Shown here: positions 1-8,009 of the stretch, piece by piece | Position numbering within the stretch: position 1 is the stretch's first letter | Layout of the letters: each line of letters opens with the position of its first letter | DNA from: Treponema sp. | GTDB taxonomy: Bacteria > Spirochaetota > Spirochaetia > Treponematales > Treponemataceae | Length of the DNA: 41,743 nucleotides | Assembly: GCA_017962965.1 (NCBI GenBank) | Contig: JAGCUI010000066.1 | Coordinates: 1 to 41,743 of the forward strand | Direction: 5' to 3' | The notes under the pieces: model-generated | The model's input: only the letters and a program-made list of their open reading frames with translations | Databases searched by the model: none | What the model was told of the DNA's origin: nothing | Position numbers and translations under genes: made by a program

Positions 1-19
1 AATGTAAATTATACTATTC

Positions 20-121
20 ATGTAGTGTCTCCTTTTTGCATGAGGTAATGTCATGCTTTGTTATAGTGAATGCAATTGTAGGACTAAATCCTCGATTTTG
101 CAAACTTGCGAGGCACTACAT
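20..121. repeat. Imperfect ~100-bp inverted repeat upstream of DUF4160 gene
   Basis: The outer arms at 20-31 and 110-121 are complementary at 11 of 12 positions, with ATGTAGTG facing CACTACAT. A smaller hairpin (GCATGA/TCATGC) and a CCTCG/CGAGG pair lie inside. The stretch 1-214 contains no convincing ORF. It may be a small non-autonomous element or a structured leader. No integron attC core pair was found in it. Its function is unknown. Confidence 0.4.
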
Positions 122-188
122 ATTGTTCTGCAGGAATAAAATATGAATTTTACTTGTGAAAAAAGTATTATAAATTTTGTATTCGTTG

Positions 189-199
189 TATAATATAAT
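189..199 (+). promoter_or_regulatory. Possible -10 region of the DUF4160/DUF2442 pair
   Basis: Two overlapping TATAAT hexamers (189-194 and 194-199) lie just upstream of the AAGGAG ribosome binding site and the ATG at 215. I see no good -35, so the exact promoter is uncertain. Confidence 0.3.
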
Positions 200-214
200 A
201 CAAGGAGAATAACG

Positions 215-475
215 ATGCCAATTGTAAGTGAATTTGAAGGAATTGAAATTTGCTTGTATTTTGATGATCACATGCCACCGCATTTTCATGCAAAATATAA
301 TAATAATGAGGCCTTAGTCGATATTGAAGGCAGCTGCGTTTTAAAAGGTTCAATTCCATCAAATAAATTAAAACTTGTTCTGGCATGGAGTGAACTTCAT
401 AAGAATGAATTAATGGAAAACTGGAATAAAGCAAAAAATATGCAGCTTCCTCAAAAAATTGATCCATTAAAATAG
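215..475 (+). CDS. DUF4160 family protein
   Basis: This 86-residue protein has the hallmarks of DUF4160: an N-terminal GIEICLYFDDHMPPHFHAKY-type stretch with the PPHFHAKY motif, then a short basic helix. A clear AAGGAG site lies 8 nt before ATG. The family has no established biochemical activity. It is commonly found directly before a DUF2442 gene, as here with a 9-nt gap, and such pairs are often listed as putative toxin-antitoxin-like modules. That role is inference. The length is normal for the family, so the gene appears intact. Confidence 0.85.
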   Translation: MPIVSEFEGIEICLYFDDHMPPHFHAKYNNNEALVDIEGSCVLKGSIPSNKLKLVLAWSELHKNELMENWNKAKNMQLPQKIDPLK

Positions 476-484
476 GAGAGACTA

Positions 485-766
485 ATGGAAGTAGTTCAGG
501 TAATTCCACAAGACGATTATAAAGTTATAGTTTATTTTGTAGACGGTGCTATAAAAGAATATGACGTTTCTCACCTTGCCGGAAAGGGTATCTTTGAATG
601 TCTTAATAATCTCGATTTTTACAAAAATAACTGTACGGTTCTTAATGGCACTTTGGCATGGACTTTAGACGGCAGATATGATAAACATAACTGTATAGAC
701 CTTGATCCTTATGTCATATATGAAAACGGAAAGAGTGTTTCAGATCCTCTTATTCAGACAGCTTAA
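485..766 (+). CDS. DUF2442 domain-containing protein
   Basis: The 93-residue product resembles DUF2442: an N-terminal beta-rich segment (VIPQDDYKVIVYFVDGAIKEYDV), a central Leu/Phe patch, and the C-terminal LDGRYDKHNCIDLDPYVIYE region with its conserved Asp-Leu-Asp-Pro. An AGGAGAG site precedes ATG. It follows the DUF4160 gene by 9 nt and is probably co-transcribed with it. Function is unknown; DUF2442 proteins are often the partner in two-gene modules with DUF4160. A bidirectional terminator lies immediately downstream. Confidence 0.85.
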   Translation: MEVVQVIPQDDYKVIVYFVDGAIKEYDVSHLAGKGIFECLNNLDFYKNNCTVLNGTLAWTLDGRYDKHNCIDLDPYVIYENGKSVSDPLIQTA

Positions 767-780
767 AGTGTCCAATAAAT

Positions 781-813
781 GGGGTACACTTCAATGTACC
801 CCGTTCTGTGTTT
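781..813. terminator. Bidirectional terminator between DUF2442 gene and secA
   Basis: An 8-bp perfect stem (GGGGTACA/TGTACCCC, 781-788 and 795-802) closes a 6-nt loop. The sequence is T-rich on the plus side, and on the minus strand the stem is followed by ATTTATT. It can therefore serve both convergent genes. Confidence 0.65.
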
Positions 814-840
814 GAATTATTTATTTTATTTTTGCTGATT

Positions 841-3690
841 TTATCTACCGCAGCACTGTTTGTATTTTTTGCCGGAACCGCATGGGCATGGATCGTTTCT
901 TCCAACCTTTGGCATTGTTCTTCTTACTGTGATTGAATCTCCCTGAGAACGCTGGTTCATTGCGCTTCCCTGAGCCTGTCTTCTTGCCATTGCGCCATTG
1001 AATGAAGAAGCAGCACTTCTCTGCATTTCATTGTGTGCCGACTGTGCCTGAACAGAACCCGGTGTATTTCCAAAAGAAGATGTTGCATCTGTATGCTGTG
1101 CGTTCATATTCTTGTTCTGAGAAGCGAGCATCTGTTTTCTGTGTTCTGCTGCTTCCGGAGAAAGCTGGATTCTTACCTTGAATACGCGAGACATTACTGT
1201 ATTTCTGATTGCGTCGAGCATGTCATCAAAATATCTGAATCCGTCGATTTTGTATTCTGTTAATGGGTTTTTAGAACCGTAAGAACGAAGTCCAACAGCT
1301 TCCCTTAAGCCTTCGAGTGTTTCAAGCTGATCAAGCCATTTTTTATCGATGAGCTGAATGTACTGGTAGCGGATGAACATGTTCAGGTTTTCTTTTCCTG
1401 CAAGTGTTTCTTTTTCTGTTATATCATTCTGTAATTCTGCAAGAACTGAATCCTTTGTAAGGCGTTCTGCAGGAATCATAACTCCGAATGTATTCTTGAT
1501 TTTTTCTGCAAGTTCGTTTGTAACACCGGCTGTATCTCTTCTTGCGTGCTTAACTGCATCTTCATATTCATCAAAGAGAACTTCAACTGTGTCGCGTGCA
1601 TTGTTCATGATGCGTTCAGAAAGCTTGTCGTCTGCAAGAATTGTATCTCTCTGTTCATAGATTACTGAGCGCTGTTCGTTCAAAACATCATCGTAGTCCA
1701 AAAGGTGTTTACGGATTTCAAAGTTTCTGTCTTCTACCTTCTGCTGTGCCTTTTCAATTCCCTTGTTGAGCCATGGATGGTCAATTGGTTCTCCAGGCTG
1801 CATACCGATTCTTCTCATCATGAGCTTCATGCGTTCTCCACCAAAGAGGCGCATAAGATCGTCGTCCATAGAGATAAAGAATTTTGAACGGCCCGGGTCT
1901 CCCTGACGTCCTGAACGTCCACGAAGCTGATTATCAATACGGCGTGATTCATGGCGTTCTGAACCGATTACATAAAGACCACCTGCTGCACGAACTTCTT
2001 CGTAATCCTTTTTCCAGTTTTCTTTTTCAATTGCTAAAGCCTGCTTGTACTGTTCTTCTGTAGCATTTGTTCCGGCTCTCTTTCTTGCTCTGAATTCCGG
2101 GTTACCGCCGAGTTTAATATCGGTACCACGACCTGCCATATTTGTAGCGATTGTAACTGCTCCCTTGGCACCGGCTTCTGCAATAATCAAAGCTTCGCGT
2201 GCGTGGTTTTTAGCATTCAATACTTCGTGGCGGATTCCTTTTCTTGTAAGGAGGCTGGAAAGGAGTTCTGATTTTTCAACCGAAACTGTACCAACAAGAA
2301 CCGGCTGTCCCTTTGCATGAGCATCCTGAATCTCTTTTGCAATTGCTTCCCATTTGTCGCCTTCGTTCATGTAAACTTCATCATTTTCATCCTTTCTGGC
2401 AACTGGGAGGTTTGTAGGAATTGCAACAACATCGAGTTTATAAATCTTATTAAATTCAACTGCTTCTGTAGCGGCTGTACCAGTCATTCCCGAAAGCTTT
2501 GTATACATACGGAAGAAATTCTGGAATGTGATTGTAGCCATTGTTCTGTTGCGCTGTGCAATTCTGATGTGTTCCTTTGCTTCAATAGCCTGGTGCAATC
2601 CGTCTGAATAACGGCGTCCTTCGAGAACACGTCCTGTAAATTCATCAATAATTTCTACCTTTCCGTCGCGAACAAGGTAATCAACATCATTATGGAAAAG
2701 CAGGTGAGCTCTTAAAGCCTGTGTAAAGTAGTGTGTAAATTCAAAGTTTTCTTCATCTTCAAGAGAACCGCGGATTAAGTTGTGCTTGTGAAGAATTTCG
2801 TTGATGTGGAGCATACCCTTATCTGTAAAGGTAACACGTTTTGATTTTTCATCGATTTTATAATCACCCTGGATGGCATCTCTCTGCTCAGGAGTCATAA
2901 AGCTTTCGTCAGGATAATCATCAGTTTTAGGATCTTTTTCTACTTCCTTTAATTCGCCAACGTATTTATCTACTTCGTGATATTTATATGTATCATCTTC
3001 TCCGGCACCGGAAATAATAAGTGGAGTTCTGGCTTCATCAATCAAGATAGAGTCGATTTCGTCCACGATACAGTAATTAAATCCGCGCTGAACCTTGTCG
3101 TTAAGGTCAATCTTCATGTTGTCGCGAAGATAGTCAAATCCGAATTCGTTGTTTGTACCGTAAGTAATATCGCAGTTATATGCAGCCTTACGTGCATCGT
3201 TATCCATGTCCGAAAGAATTGCACCAACTGTACATCCAAGATAAGAAAAGACTGGGCGCATTGTGTCTGCGTCACGGCCTGCAAGGTAGTCGTTTACTGT
3301 TACAATGTGAACGCCTTTTCCTGTAAGTGAGTTTAAGTATGCTGGAGCTACGGCAACGAGTGTTTTACCTTCACCGGTTTTCATTTCTGTGATTCTACCC
3401 ATATGAAGGTTGATAGAACCCATAACCTGAACATCAAATGCACGTTCTCCACGAACTCTGCTTGCTGCTTCACGGCATAATGCAAATGCTTCCGGCAAAA
3501 TATCATCAAGGGTTTTACCCTGTGCTAATTCCTCTTTAAATCTTTTTGTCTGTAACGGGAACTCTTCCGGTTTAAGTGATTTAGCCCATTCTTCTTTTTC
3601 ATTTACCTTTTTAAGAATTGGTCTGAGGGCCTTTACGTCTCTGTCGTTTTGTGTACCGAATATGGCTGTAAGGATTTTATCAATTAACAT
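841..3690 (-). CDS. secA: Preprotein translocase subunit SecA
   Basis: At 949 residues this is full-length SecA, the ATPase that pushes preproteins through SecYEG. Visible landmarks are the Walker A region (MKTGEGKTL, about 103-111), the DEAD-type VDEID motif, motif [14 protein letters not shown], the [13 protein letters not shown] helicase motif, and a C-terminal zinc-binding tail ([20 protein letters not shown]) that contacts SecB or ribosomes. The region before the tail is a Gln/Ser/Asn-rich linker. Start: AAGGAAT lies about 14 nt upstream of ATG. Upstream on the minus strand a TATAAT (3729-3724) could act as the -10. It is transcribed divergently from the lipoprotein gene at 3805. Confidence 0.98.
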   Translation of the reverse strand: MLIDKILTAIFGTQNDRDVKALRPILKKVNEKEEWAKSLKPEEFPLQTKRFKEELAQGKTLDDILPEAFALCREAASRVRGERAFDVQVMGSINLHMGRITEMKTGEGKTLVAVAPAYLNSLTGKGVHIVTVNDYLAGRDADTMRPVFSYLGCTVGAILSDMDNDARKAAYNCDITYGTNNEFGFDYLRDNMKIDLNDKVQRGFNYCIVDEIDSILIDEARTPLIISGAGEDDTYKYHEVDKYVGELKEVEKDPKTDDYPDESFMTPEQRDAIQGDYKIDEKSKRVTFTDKGMLHINEILHKHNLIRGSLEDEENFEFTHYFTQALRAHLLFHNDVDYLVRDGKVEIIDEFTGRVLEGRRYSDGLHQAIEAKEHIRIAQRNRTMATITFQNFFRMYTKLSGMTGTAATEAVEFNKIYKLDVVAIPTNLPVARKDENDEVYMNEGDKWEAIAKEIQDAHAKGQPVLVGTVSVEKSELLSSLLTRKGIRHEVLNAKNHAREALIIAEAGAKGAVTIATNMAGRGTDIKLGGNPEFRARKRAGTNATEEQYKQALAIEKENWKKDYEEVRAAGGLYVIGSERHESRRIDNQLRGRSGRQGDPGRSKFFISMDDDLMRLFGGERMKLMMRRIGMQPGEPIDHPWLNKGIEKAQQKVEDRNFEIRKHLLDYDDVLNEQRSVIYEQRDTILADDKLSERIMNNARDTVEVLFDEYEDAVKHARRDTAGVTNELAEKIKNTFGVMIPAERLTKDSVLAELQNDITEKETLAGKENLNMFIRYQYIQLIDKKWLDQLETLEGLREAVGLRSYGSKNPLTEYKIDGFRYFDDMLDAIRNTVMSRVFKVRIQLSPEAAEHRKQMLASQNKNMNAQHTDATSSFGNTPGSVQAQSAHNEMQRSAASSFNGAMARRQAQGSAMNQRSQGDSITVRRTMPKVGRNDPCPCGSGKKYKQCCGR

Positions 3691-3766
3691 TTTTCGTTTA
3701 TTCCTTGTAAATTTAGTTAAAATATTATATCCAATCTTTAATAAATTTACTATATTTATAGTACGA

Positions 3767-3795
3767 TTGACAAGGAAAAAATGAATATTTAAACT
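3767..3795 (+). promoter_or_regulatory. Sigma70-type promoter giving a near-leaderless lipoprotein mRNA
   Basis: TTGACA (3767-3772), a 17-nt spacer, then TAAACT (3790-3795). The ATG at 3805 lies only 9 nt after the -10, so the transcript would start at or within a few nt of the start codon. No Shine-Dalgarno sequence fits between them. Confidence 0.6.
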
Positions 3796-3804
3796 GTAAT
3801 TAAT

Positions 3805-5019
3805 ATGAAAAAAACAGCAATTATTTTGACATCAATTTTATTATTCTCTGCTTTTACTTCATGTTCTAAAAAAGAAACAATTGAATCTTTAAAGGAAGTA
3901 AAGCAGTTTGATATTCCATACGGAAATTTTGAAGAGCAGATTAGTGTAGGAGATTTGAACTCGGTGGGTACTGTAAGAAAGGGTATTGCCATGAGGGACG
4001 GTTTCTTTTACGTAATAGACGGTGAATCAGAAAAAATTATGGAATTGATTTCCTATGGTGATTTACTTTCGCTTTATTATTACGAAGATTCCCAGACTGC
4101 AGATTTAATCAATAAATCAGAAAGAGTGCCTGAGTGCTCTCATAAAACAATCGGACTTCAGTTTGATTATCCTGGACAGATTGCAGTTGATTCAAATAAA
4201 ACAATTTATGCAACAGGAACCTTTATTAAAAAGCAGCAGGAGCTCGGTCCGGATGGATTACTTTACTGCCAGGGTGTTTTAAAGTTCGACAGAGACGGTA
4301 CAAACATGGACTACATTGGTCAGCAGGGACCTGGAGGAAAACCATTCCCGCTTATCAAGGATATTTATATTACCCAGAGTGATGAGCTTGTTGTTGTAAG
4401 TAATTCCAACGACGGCTTTATTGTTTACTGGATTGGAAGAAACGGATTTCCAAAATACACTGTAAACATCAATTCAGGTAATATTCCAAAGTTCAAAAAT
4501 CCTGATATTAAAAACGAGATTTATTCAACAATTTCAAATGTAATTCCGTCTCAGACAGATTACAAGCTTTATGTTTACGTTGATTATTACACAACCTTTG
4601 TAGATGATGATTCAATGGTTCAGTCGGGTGTAAATTACCTTCAGTCGCTTTTATATCCTCTGGACTGTAACAAAGAAACTTATGAAGATTCAGTTTCCAT
4701 TCCGCCATACGAAGAATCGGTTGTAGTTGATTACAGTAAGCTCACATACAGAATCCCTTATGATTTTATGGGTGTTACTGCAAACGGCTGGAAATATTTT
4801 ATCATCAAAAATCAGGATGGATTTAATATCGAAATGATTCAGGACGAAAGCCAGAAGATTTTGCGCCGTCATCTTGATGTAAATCAGCAGAATAATCTTT
4901 ACTACGACATGTATCTTTCTCCGGAAGGAATTATTACTGCCTTGTATCTTGATAAGGATACTGCACGTGTTGTTTGGTACAGAACCGACAGCCTTATTGA
5001 TGCAATCTTGAATAACTAG
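3805..5019 (+). CDS. Spirochaetal lipoprotein, beta-propeller-like (LIC_12708-like)
   Basis: This is a 404-residue protein with a lipoprotein signal peptide: MKK, a hydrophobic core, then a spirochaete-style lipobox FTSC with Cys at about residue 20. The mature part is rich in short beta-strand repeats with Tyr/Gly/Asp turns (for example [32 protein letters not shown]), like NHL or six-bladed propeller lipoproteins of Treponema and Leptospira. I believe it belongs to the family named LIC_12708, but that is recall rather than a search. It is probably anchored in a membrane. It is followed 21 nt later by a membrane protein gene with a good ribosome binding site, suggesting an operon. Confidence 0.75.
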   Translation: MKKTAIILTSILLFSAFTSCSKKETIESLKEVKQFDIPYGNFEEQISVGDLNSVGTVRKGIAMRDGFFYVIDGESEKIMELISYGDLLSLYYYEDSQTADLINKSERVPECSHKTIGLQFDYPGQIAVDSNKTIYATGTFIKKQQELGPDGLLYCQGVLKFDRDGTNMDYIGQQGPGGKPFPLIKDIYITQSDELVVVSNSNDGFIVYWIGRNGFPKYTVNINSGNIPKFKNPDIKNEIYSTISNVIPSQTDYKLYVYVDYYTTFVDDDSMVQSGVNYLQSLLYPLDCNKETYEDSVSIPPYEESVVVDYSKLTYRIPYDFMGVTANGWKYFIIKNQDGFNIEMIQDESQKILRRHLDVNQQNNLYYDMYLSPEGIITALYLDKDTARVVWYRTDSLIDAILNN

Positions 5020-5040
5020 ATGGAATAAAAGGAGAGGCCT

Positions 5041-5589
5041 ATGTTTGAAGAAATTGAAGAAACAAGACCGGACGGAGAACAGCCTCTTAAGTTTTATTAT
5101 AATCGCGAAGAAAGAATCAAAAAGGCTTCAAAGCAGGTTCAGGAATATTACAACGGCGGTATGAGGCCCGTAAAAGGAATCAAGTCTCTTTTTTACAAGG
5201 GAAATAAATTTGTTTTTTTAGCCTTAATCTTTTTTGTTGCTGCCACATGGATCTTCAGCGGAATAAGCAAGAATGTTTCTTACACCACAATAGACGGCAT
5301 TAAGTTTGATGCACAGTCGTTTATTTATGAAAGGGAAGTATACACCAACATCAAGGTCTACAACAAAAAGACTGATGCAAAATCTGTTCCAAAAAAAGTT
5401 GATGCTCTTGTAAGCTTTGTAAACTCAGACGGTGAAGTTTCAGAGGCATCGGAGTTATCTCTTGTATATAAAAATGGTGAAGAATATTTACGGACAAAAG
5501 CAACCGACTATGATATAATTAAGGTTAATATAACAATAACTGTGGGTGAAAAGACAAAGGAGCTTACCACAGTGGTACAAAGATTATAA
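5041..5589 (+). CDS. Hypothetical single-pass membrane protein
   Basis: I do not recognise this 182-residue protein. The first ~57 residues are charged and presumably cytoplasmic. A single hydrophobic segment (FVFLALIFFVAATWIFSGI, about 59-77) follows, then a ~105-residue domain of beta-strand character that may lie outside the cytoplasm. An AAGGAG site precedes ATG. It sits between the beta-propeller lipoprotein and a polytopic membrane protein with short gaps, so the three probably form one transcription unit and may work together in the envelope. Confidence 0.75.
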   Translation: MFEEIEETRPDGEQPLKFYYNREERIKKASKQVQEYYNGGMRPVKGIKSLFYKGNKFVFLALIFFVAATWIFSGISKNVSYTTIDGIKFDAQSFIYEREVYTNIKVYNKKTDAKSVPKKVDALVSFVNSDGEVSEASELSLVYKNGEEYLRTKATDYDIIKVNITITVGEKTKELTTVVQRL

Positions 5590-5613
5590 AAAGAATATTA
5601 AAGGAGTTTTTCT

Positions 5614-6084
5614 ATGATGCAGTTTTATTTTTTATCTGTGATTATGAATATTACAGCCGGATTAATTTTACTCAAGCTCGAAGGTAAAAAAGAAACTGAG
5701 AGCATTGAAGGAGCCCAAGCTCAGGAAAGTCCAAAGGGCGGATTTATAGACAACATCAGGGGTAAAATTTCTACACTTGAAGTTTTAAACAGTCCTGTTT
5801 TCATTCTTGTAGTTGCAATTCTTTCTTTGTTTGTGGGAATCATAAAGCTCTTTGTAGTTTGCGGAGATAGTCCTGCTGTATTCGGCGATTTCTTTCCTGC
5901 AATCACAGGTATTCTTGCGGGTTTAACTGTTTTACTTTCGATTTATGTAAACAAGGATTCATCTAAAATAAACCTGCCTTCTGTTGTAAAGACCATCTTT
6001 ATTGATAAGACATATCTTGTTGGTTTTGTCTGTCTGATTGTGGCCTTGCTTCATTTTATTATGCCTGGTGTACTTTTCTTTTAG
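5614..6084 (+). CDS. Hypothetical polytopic membrane protein
   Basis: This 156-residue protein has about four hydrophobic segments: the N-terminus (YFLSVIMNITAGLILL), residues ~65-90, ~95-113 and the C-terminal end (YLVGFVCLIVALLHFIMPG). A polar stretch of ~45 residues separates the first from the second. AAAGGAG lies upstream of ATG. No catalytic motif is visible and I cannot assign a family. It is the third gene of an apparent envelope operon and ends 23 nt before the Nudix gene. Confidence 0.7.
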   Translation: MMQFYFLSVIMNITAGLILLKLEGKKETESIEGAQAQESPKGGFIDNIRGKISTLEVLNSPVFILVVAILSLFVGIIKLFVVCGDSPAVFGDFFPAITGILAGLTVLLSIYVNKDSSKINLPSVVKTIFIDKTYLVGFVCLIVALLHFIMPGVLFF

Positions 6085-6107
6085 TACCAGGGTTTACGGG
6101 GCTTTAG

Positions 6108-6509
6108 ATGAGTTGTTCAATTGCATGCATTGATTACAGAGACGGAAAAATCTTTATTGCCAAAAGATGCCAGAAGGGTGATATGGGCGGCAAGTGGGAA
6201 TTTCCCGGCGGCAAACTTGAAGACGGTGAAGATTTTGAAACTGCAATCAAAAGGGAAATGCAGGAAGAATTCGGCGTTGATGTAAAGGTTCACCAGAAAA
6301 TTACGGAAGGAAAATTCATGCACAAGGGAAAAGAATGTTCGCTGCATGTATTTTTTACCGAGTTTATGGAGGACGGAATTAAAAAGCCTTTTGTTCTTAC
6401 TGAACATACAGAATATAAATGGGTAGAACCACAGGAAATCTTTAATCTTGATTTTGTTGATTCAGACTTATCGATTTTCCCTGAGGTTTTAAAAAGTATA
6501 AAAAAATGA
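6108..6509 (+). CDS. Nudix hydrolase, MutT/8-oxo-dGTP diphosphatase-like
   Basis: A 133-residue protein with a perfect Nudix box at residues 35-57: Gly35, Glu41, Arg49-Glu50, Glu53-Glu54 and Gly56. The N-terminal IACIDYRDGKIFIAKR and FPGGKLEDGE context match MutT-type enzymes that hydrolyse oxidised nucleotides such as 8-oxo-dGTP to the monophosphate. The substrate is inferred from small size and similarity; other (d)NTP or NDP-sugar substrates are possible. Only a weak G-rich stretch precedes the start. The stop overlaps the next ATG (ATGA at 6506), indicating translational coupling. Confidence 0.88.
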   Translation: MSCSIACIDYRDGKIFIAKRCQKGDMGGKWEFPGGKLEDGEDFETAIKREMQEEFGVDVKVHQKITEGKFMHKGKECSLHVFFTEFMEDGIKKPFVLTEHTEYKWVEPQEIFNLDFVDSDLSIFPEVLKSIKK

Positions 6510-6889
6510 AAAATGCGTTTAAAAAAAATACATTAAGATTGATTATTTACAGTCTCGTAATTTTAGTTTGCCTTACTTCATGTAATAAAAACAAGATTAC
6601 GGTCTTAGAGTTTGATAATTCGGAACCTCTTGCACTTGCACCCGATGTAAGATGGGCTTTGGTTATTGCACCTTATGCTGCTTATTACGAAAAAACAGAC
6701 TGGGAATCTCCTGTAATGGGATACAGCCGCAGAGGACAGATTCTGCAGGTTTTGAGCCGGTCTGAAGATAAAAACGACAATGAGTGGTACAGATTTGAAA
6801 CAGGATGGTTGCCTGCTTCTACAATCACAGTGTACAGTAACCGCTTAAAGGCTCAGAGAGCGGCAGAAGAATTAAAAGAAAAAGAATAA
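6506..6889 (+). CDS. SH3-like domain lipoprotein
   Basis: This 127-residue protein has a signal peptide ending in a lipobox (CLTSC, Cys about residue 26), so it is probably a membrane-anchored lipoprotein. The mature region (ALVIAPYAAYYEKTDWESPVMGYSRRGQILQVL, then WYRFETGWLPASTI) fits a bacterial SH3 fold of the kind that binds cell-wall or protein ligands. A charged helix (RAAEELKEKE) ends the protein. It overlaps the Nudix gene by 4 nt and precedes the NeuB-family gene by 9 nt. The domain call is from pattern only. Confidence 0.7.
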   Translation: MKNAFKKNTLRLIIYSLVILVCLTSCNKNKITVLEFDNSEPLALAPDVRWALVIAPYAAYYEKTDWESPVMGYSRRGQILQVLSRSEDKNDNEWYRFETGWLPASTITVYSNRLKAQRAAEELKEKE

Positions 6890-6898
6890 GGTTATAAA

Positions 6899-8008
6899 AT
6901 GAGTTTGATAATTGCCGAAATTGGAACTTCACACTCAGGCTCAATCGAAAAAGCTAAACAACTTGTGGATACAGCAGCAAATGCCGGAGCCGATTGTATA
7001 AAATTCCAGTGGGTTTATGCAGACGAAATTCTCCACCCGAATACTGGAATTGTAAAGCTTCCAACAGGTGATATCAGACTTTATGACCGCTTTAAACAGC
7101 TTGAATGTCCAAAGAGCTTTTATAAAAAAATGGCAGATTATGTTCACTCTAAAAACTGTACCTTCTGCTGTTCACCATTTGGATTACAGAGCTTAAAGGA
7201 ACTTCTGGAAATAAAACCTGATTACGTAAAGATTGCTTCTCCGGAATTAAATCATTACAAGATGCTGGAATACCTTCGCGATTACCGTAACAAGCAGAAA
7301 AAGAAAATTCCGGTAATTCTTTCAAGCGGTGTTTCAACCTTAAAAGATATTGAGAGGGCAGTGGAAATTCTTGGAACAGAAAATGTTTCTTTGCTTCACT
7401 GCATTACAAGTTATCCTGCTCCCGAAGAGGAGTATAACCTTAAGCTCATAACGAATCTTAAAAATATATTTGGAATAGATTGCGGTGTAAGCGACCATAG
7501 CCTGGACCCGATTCTTGTTCCATCCCTTTCCATTGCAGCCGGCGGAACTATTATAGAAAAGCACATCACCTTGAGCCGTAAAACTCTTGGTCTTGATGAT
7601 CCGGTTGCGCTCGAAGGAGAACTGTTTGCAATGATGGTACATGTAGTTCATCAAAGCGAGGTTACCTTAAAACATTATGGAAACGAAGTTGGAACTCAGA
7701 GAATTATAGAACAGATTTCCGAGCAGTTTGGAAAAGAAAAAGTGATGAAGGTTTTAGGAGACGGAGTAAAGCGCCTTGCTTCTTCGGAAAAACAAAACTA
7801 TGGACGCACAAACAGAAGCCTTCATTTTATGAATGATATGAAAAAGGGCCAGAAAATCAAAGAAGGTGATGTTCAGATTTTAAGGACAGAAAAGTTTCTT
7901 ACACCGGGTATTTCTCCGCAGTATTTTGACATGATACAGGGTGCAGTTTTGAGCATGGATGTTAAAGCGGGAGACGGGGTACAGCTGGAGAATTTCATAG
8001 GAAAATAA
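6899..8008 (+). CDS. N-acetylneuraminate synthase (NeuB) family protein
   Basis: The 369-residue protein begins with the NeuB signature (IIAEIGTSHSGSIEKAKQLVDTA followed by GADCIKFQ) and has the TIM-barrel markers FCCSPFGL, VKIASPELNH, SSGVST, LLHCITSYPAP, GVSDHSLD and IIEKHITL. A C-terminal SAF/antifreeze-like domain (about 300-369, KKGQKIKEGDVQILRT) completes the usual two-domain layout. Such enzymes condense phosphoenolpyruvate with an amino sugar to make nonulosonic acids (sialic, legionaminic or pseudaminic acid). No NeuA or NeuC partner is in the window, so the substrate is unknown. AAGGTT precedes ATG; the stop is directly followed by mutS2. Confidence 0.85.
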   Translation: MSLIIAEIGTSHSGSIEKAKQLVDTAANAGADCIKFQWVYADEILHPNTGIVKLPTGDIRLYDRFKQLECPKSFYKKMADYVHSKNCTFCCSPFGLQSLKELLEIKPDYVKIASPELNHYKMLEYLRDYRNKQKKKIPVILSSGVSTLKDIERAVEILGTENVSLLHCITSYPAPEEEYNLKLITNLKNIFGIDCGVSDHSLDPILVPSLSIAAGGTIIEKHITLSRKTLGLDDPVALEGELFAMMVHVVHQSEVTLKHYGNEVGTQRIIEQISEQFGKEKVMKVLGDGVKRLASSEKQNYGRTNRSLHFMNDMKKGQKIKEGDVQILRTEKFLTPGISPQYFDMIQGAVLSMDVKAGDGVQLENFIGK

Positions 8009-8009
8009 T

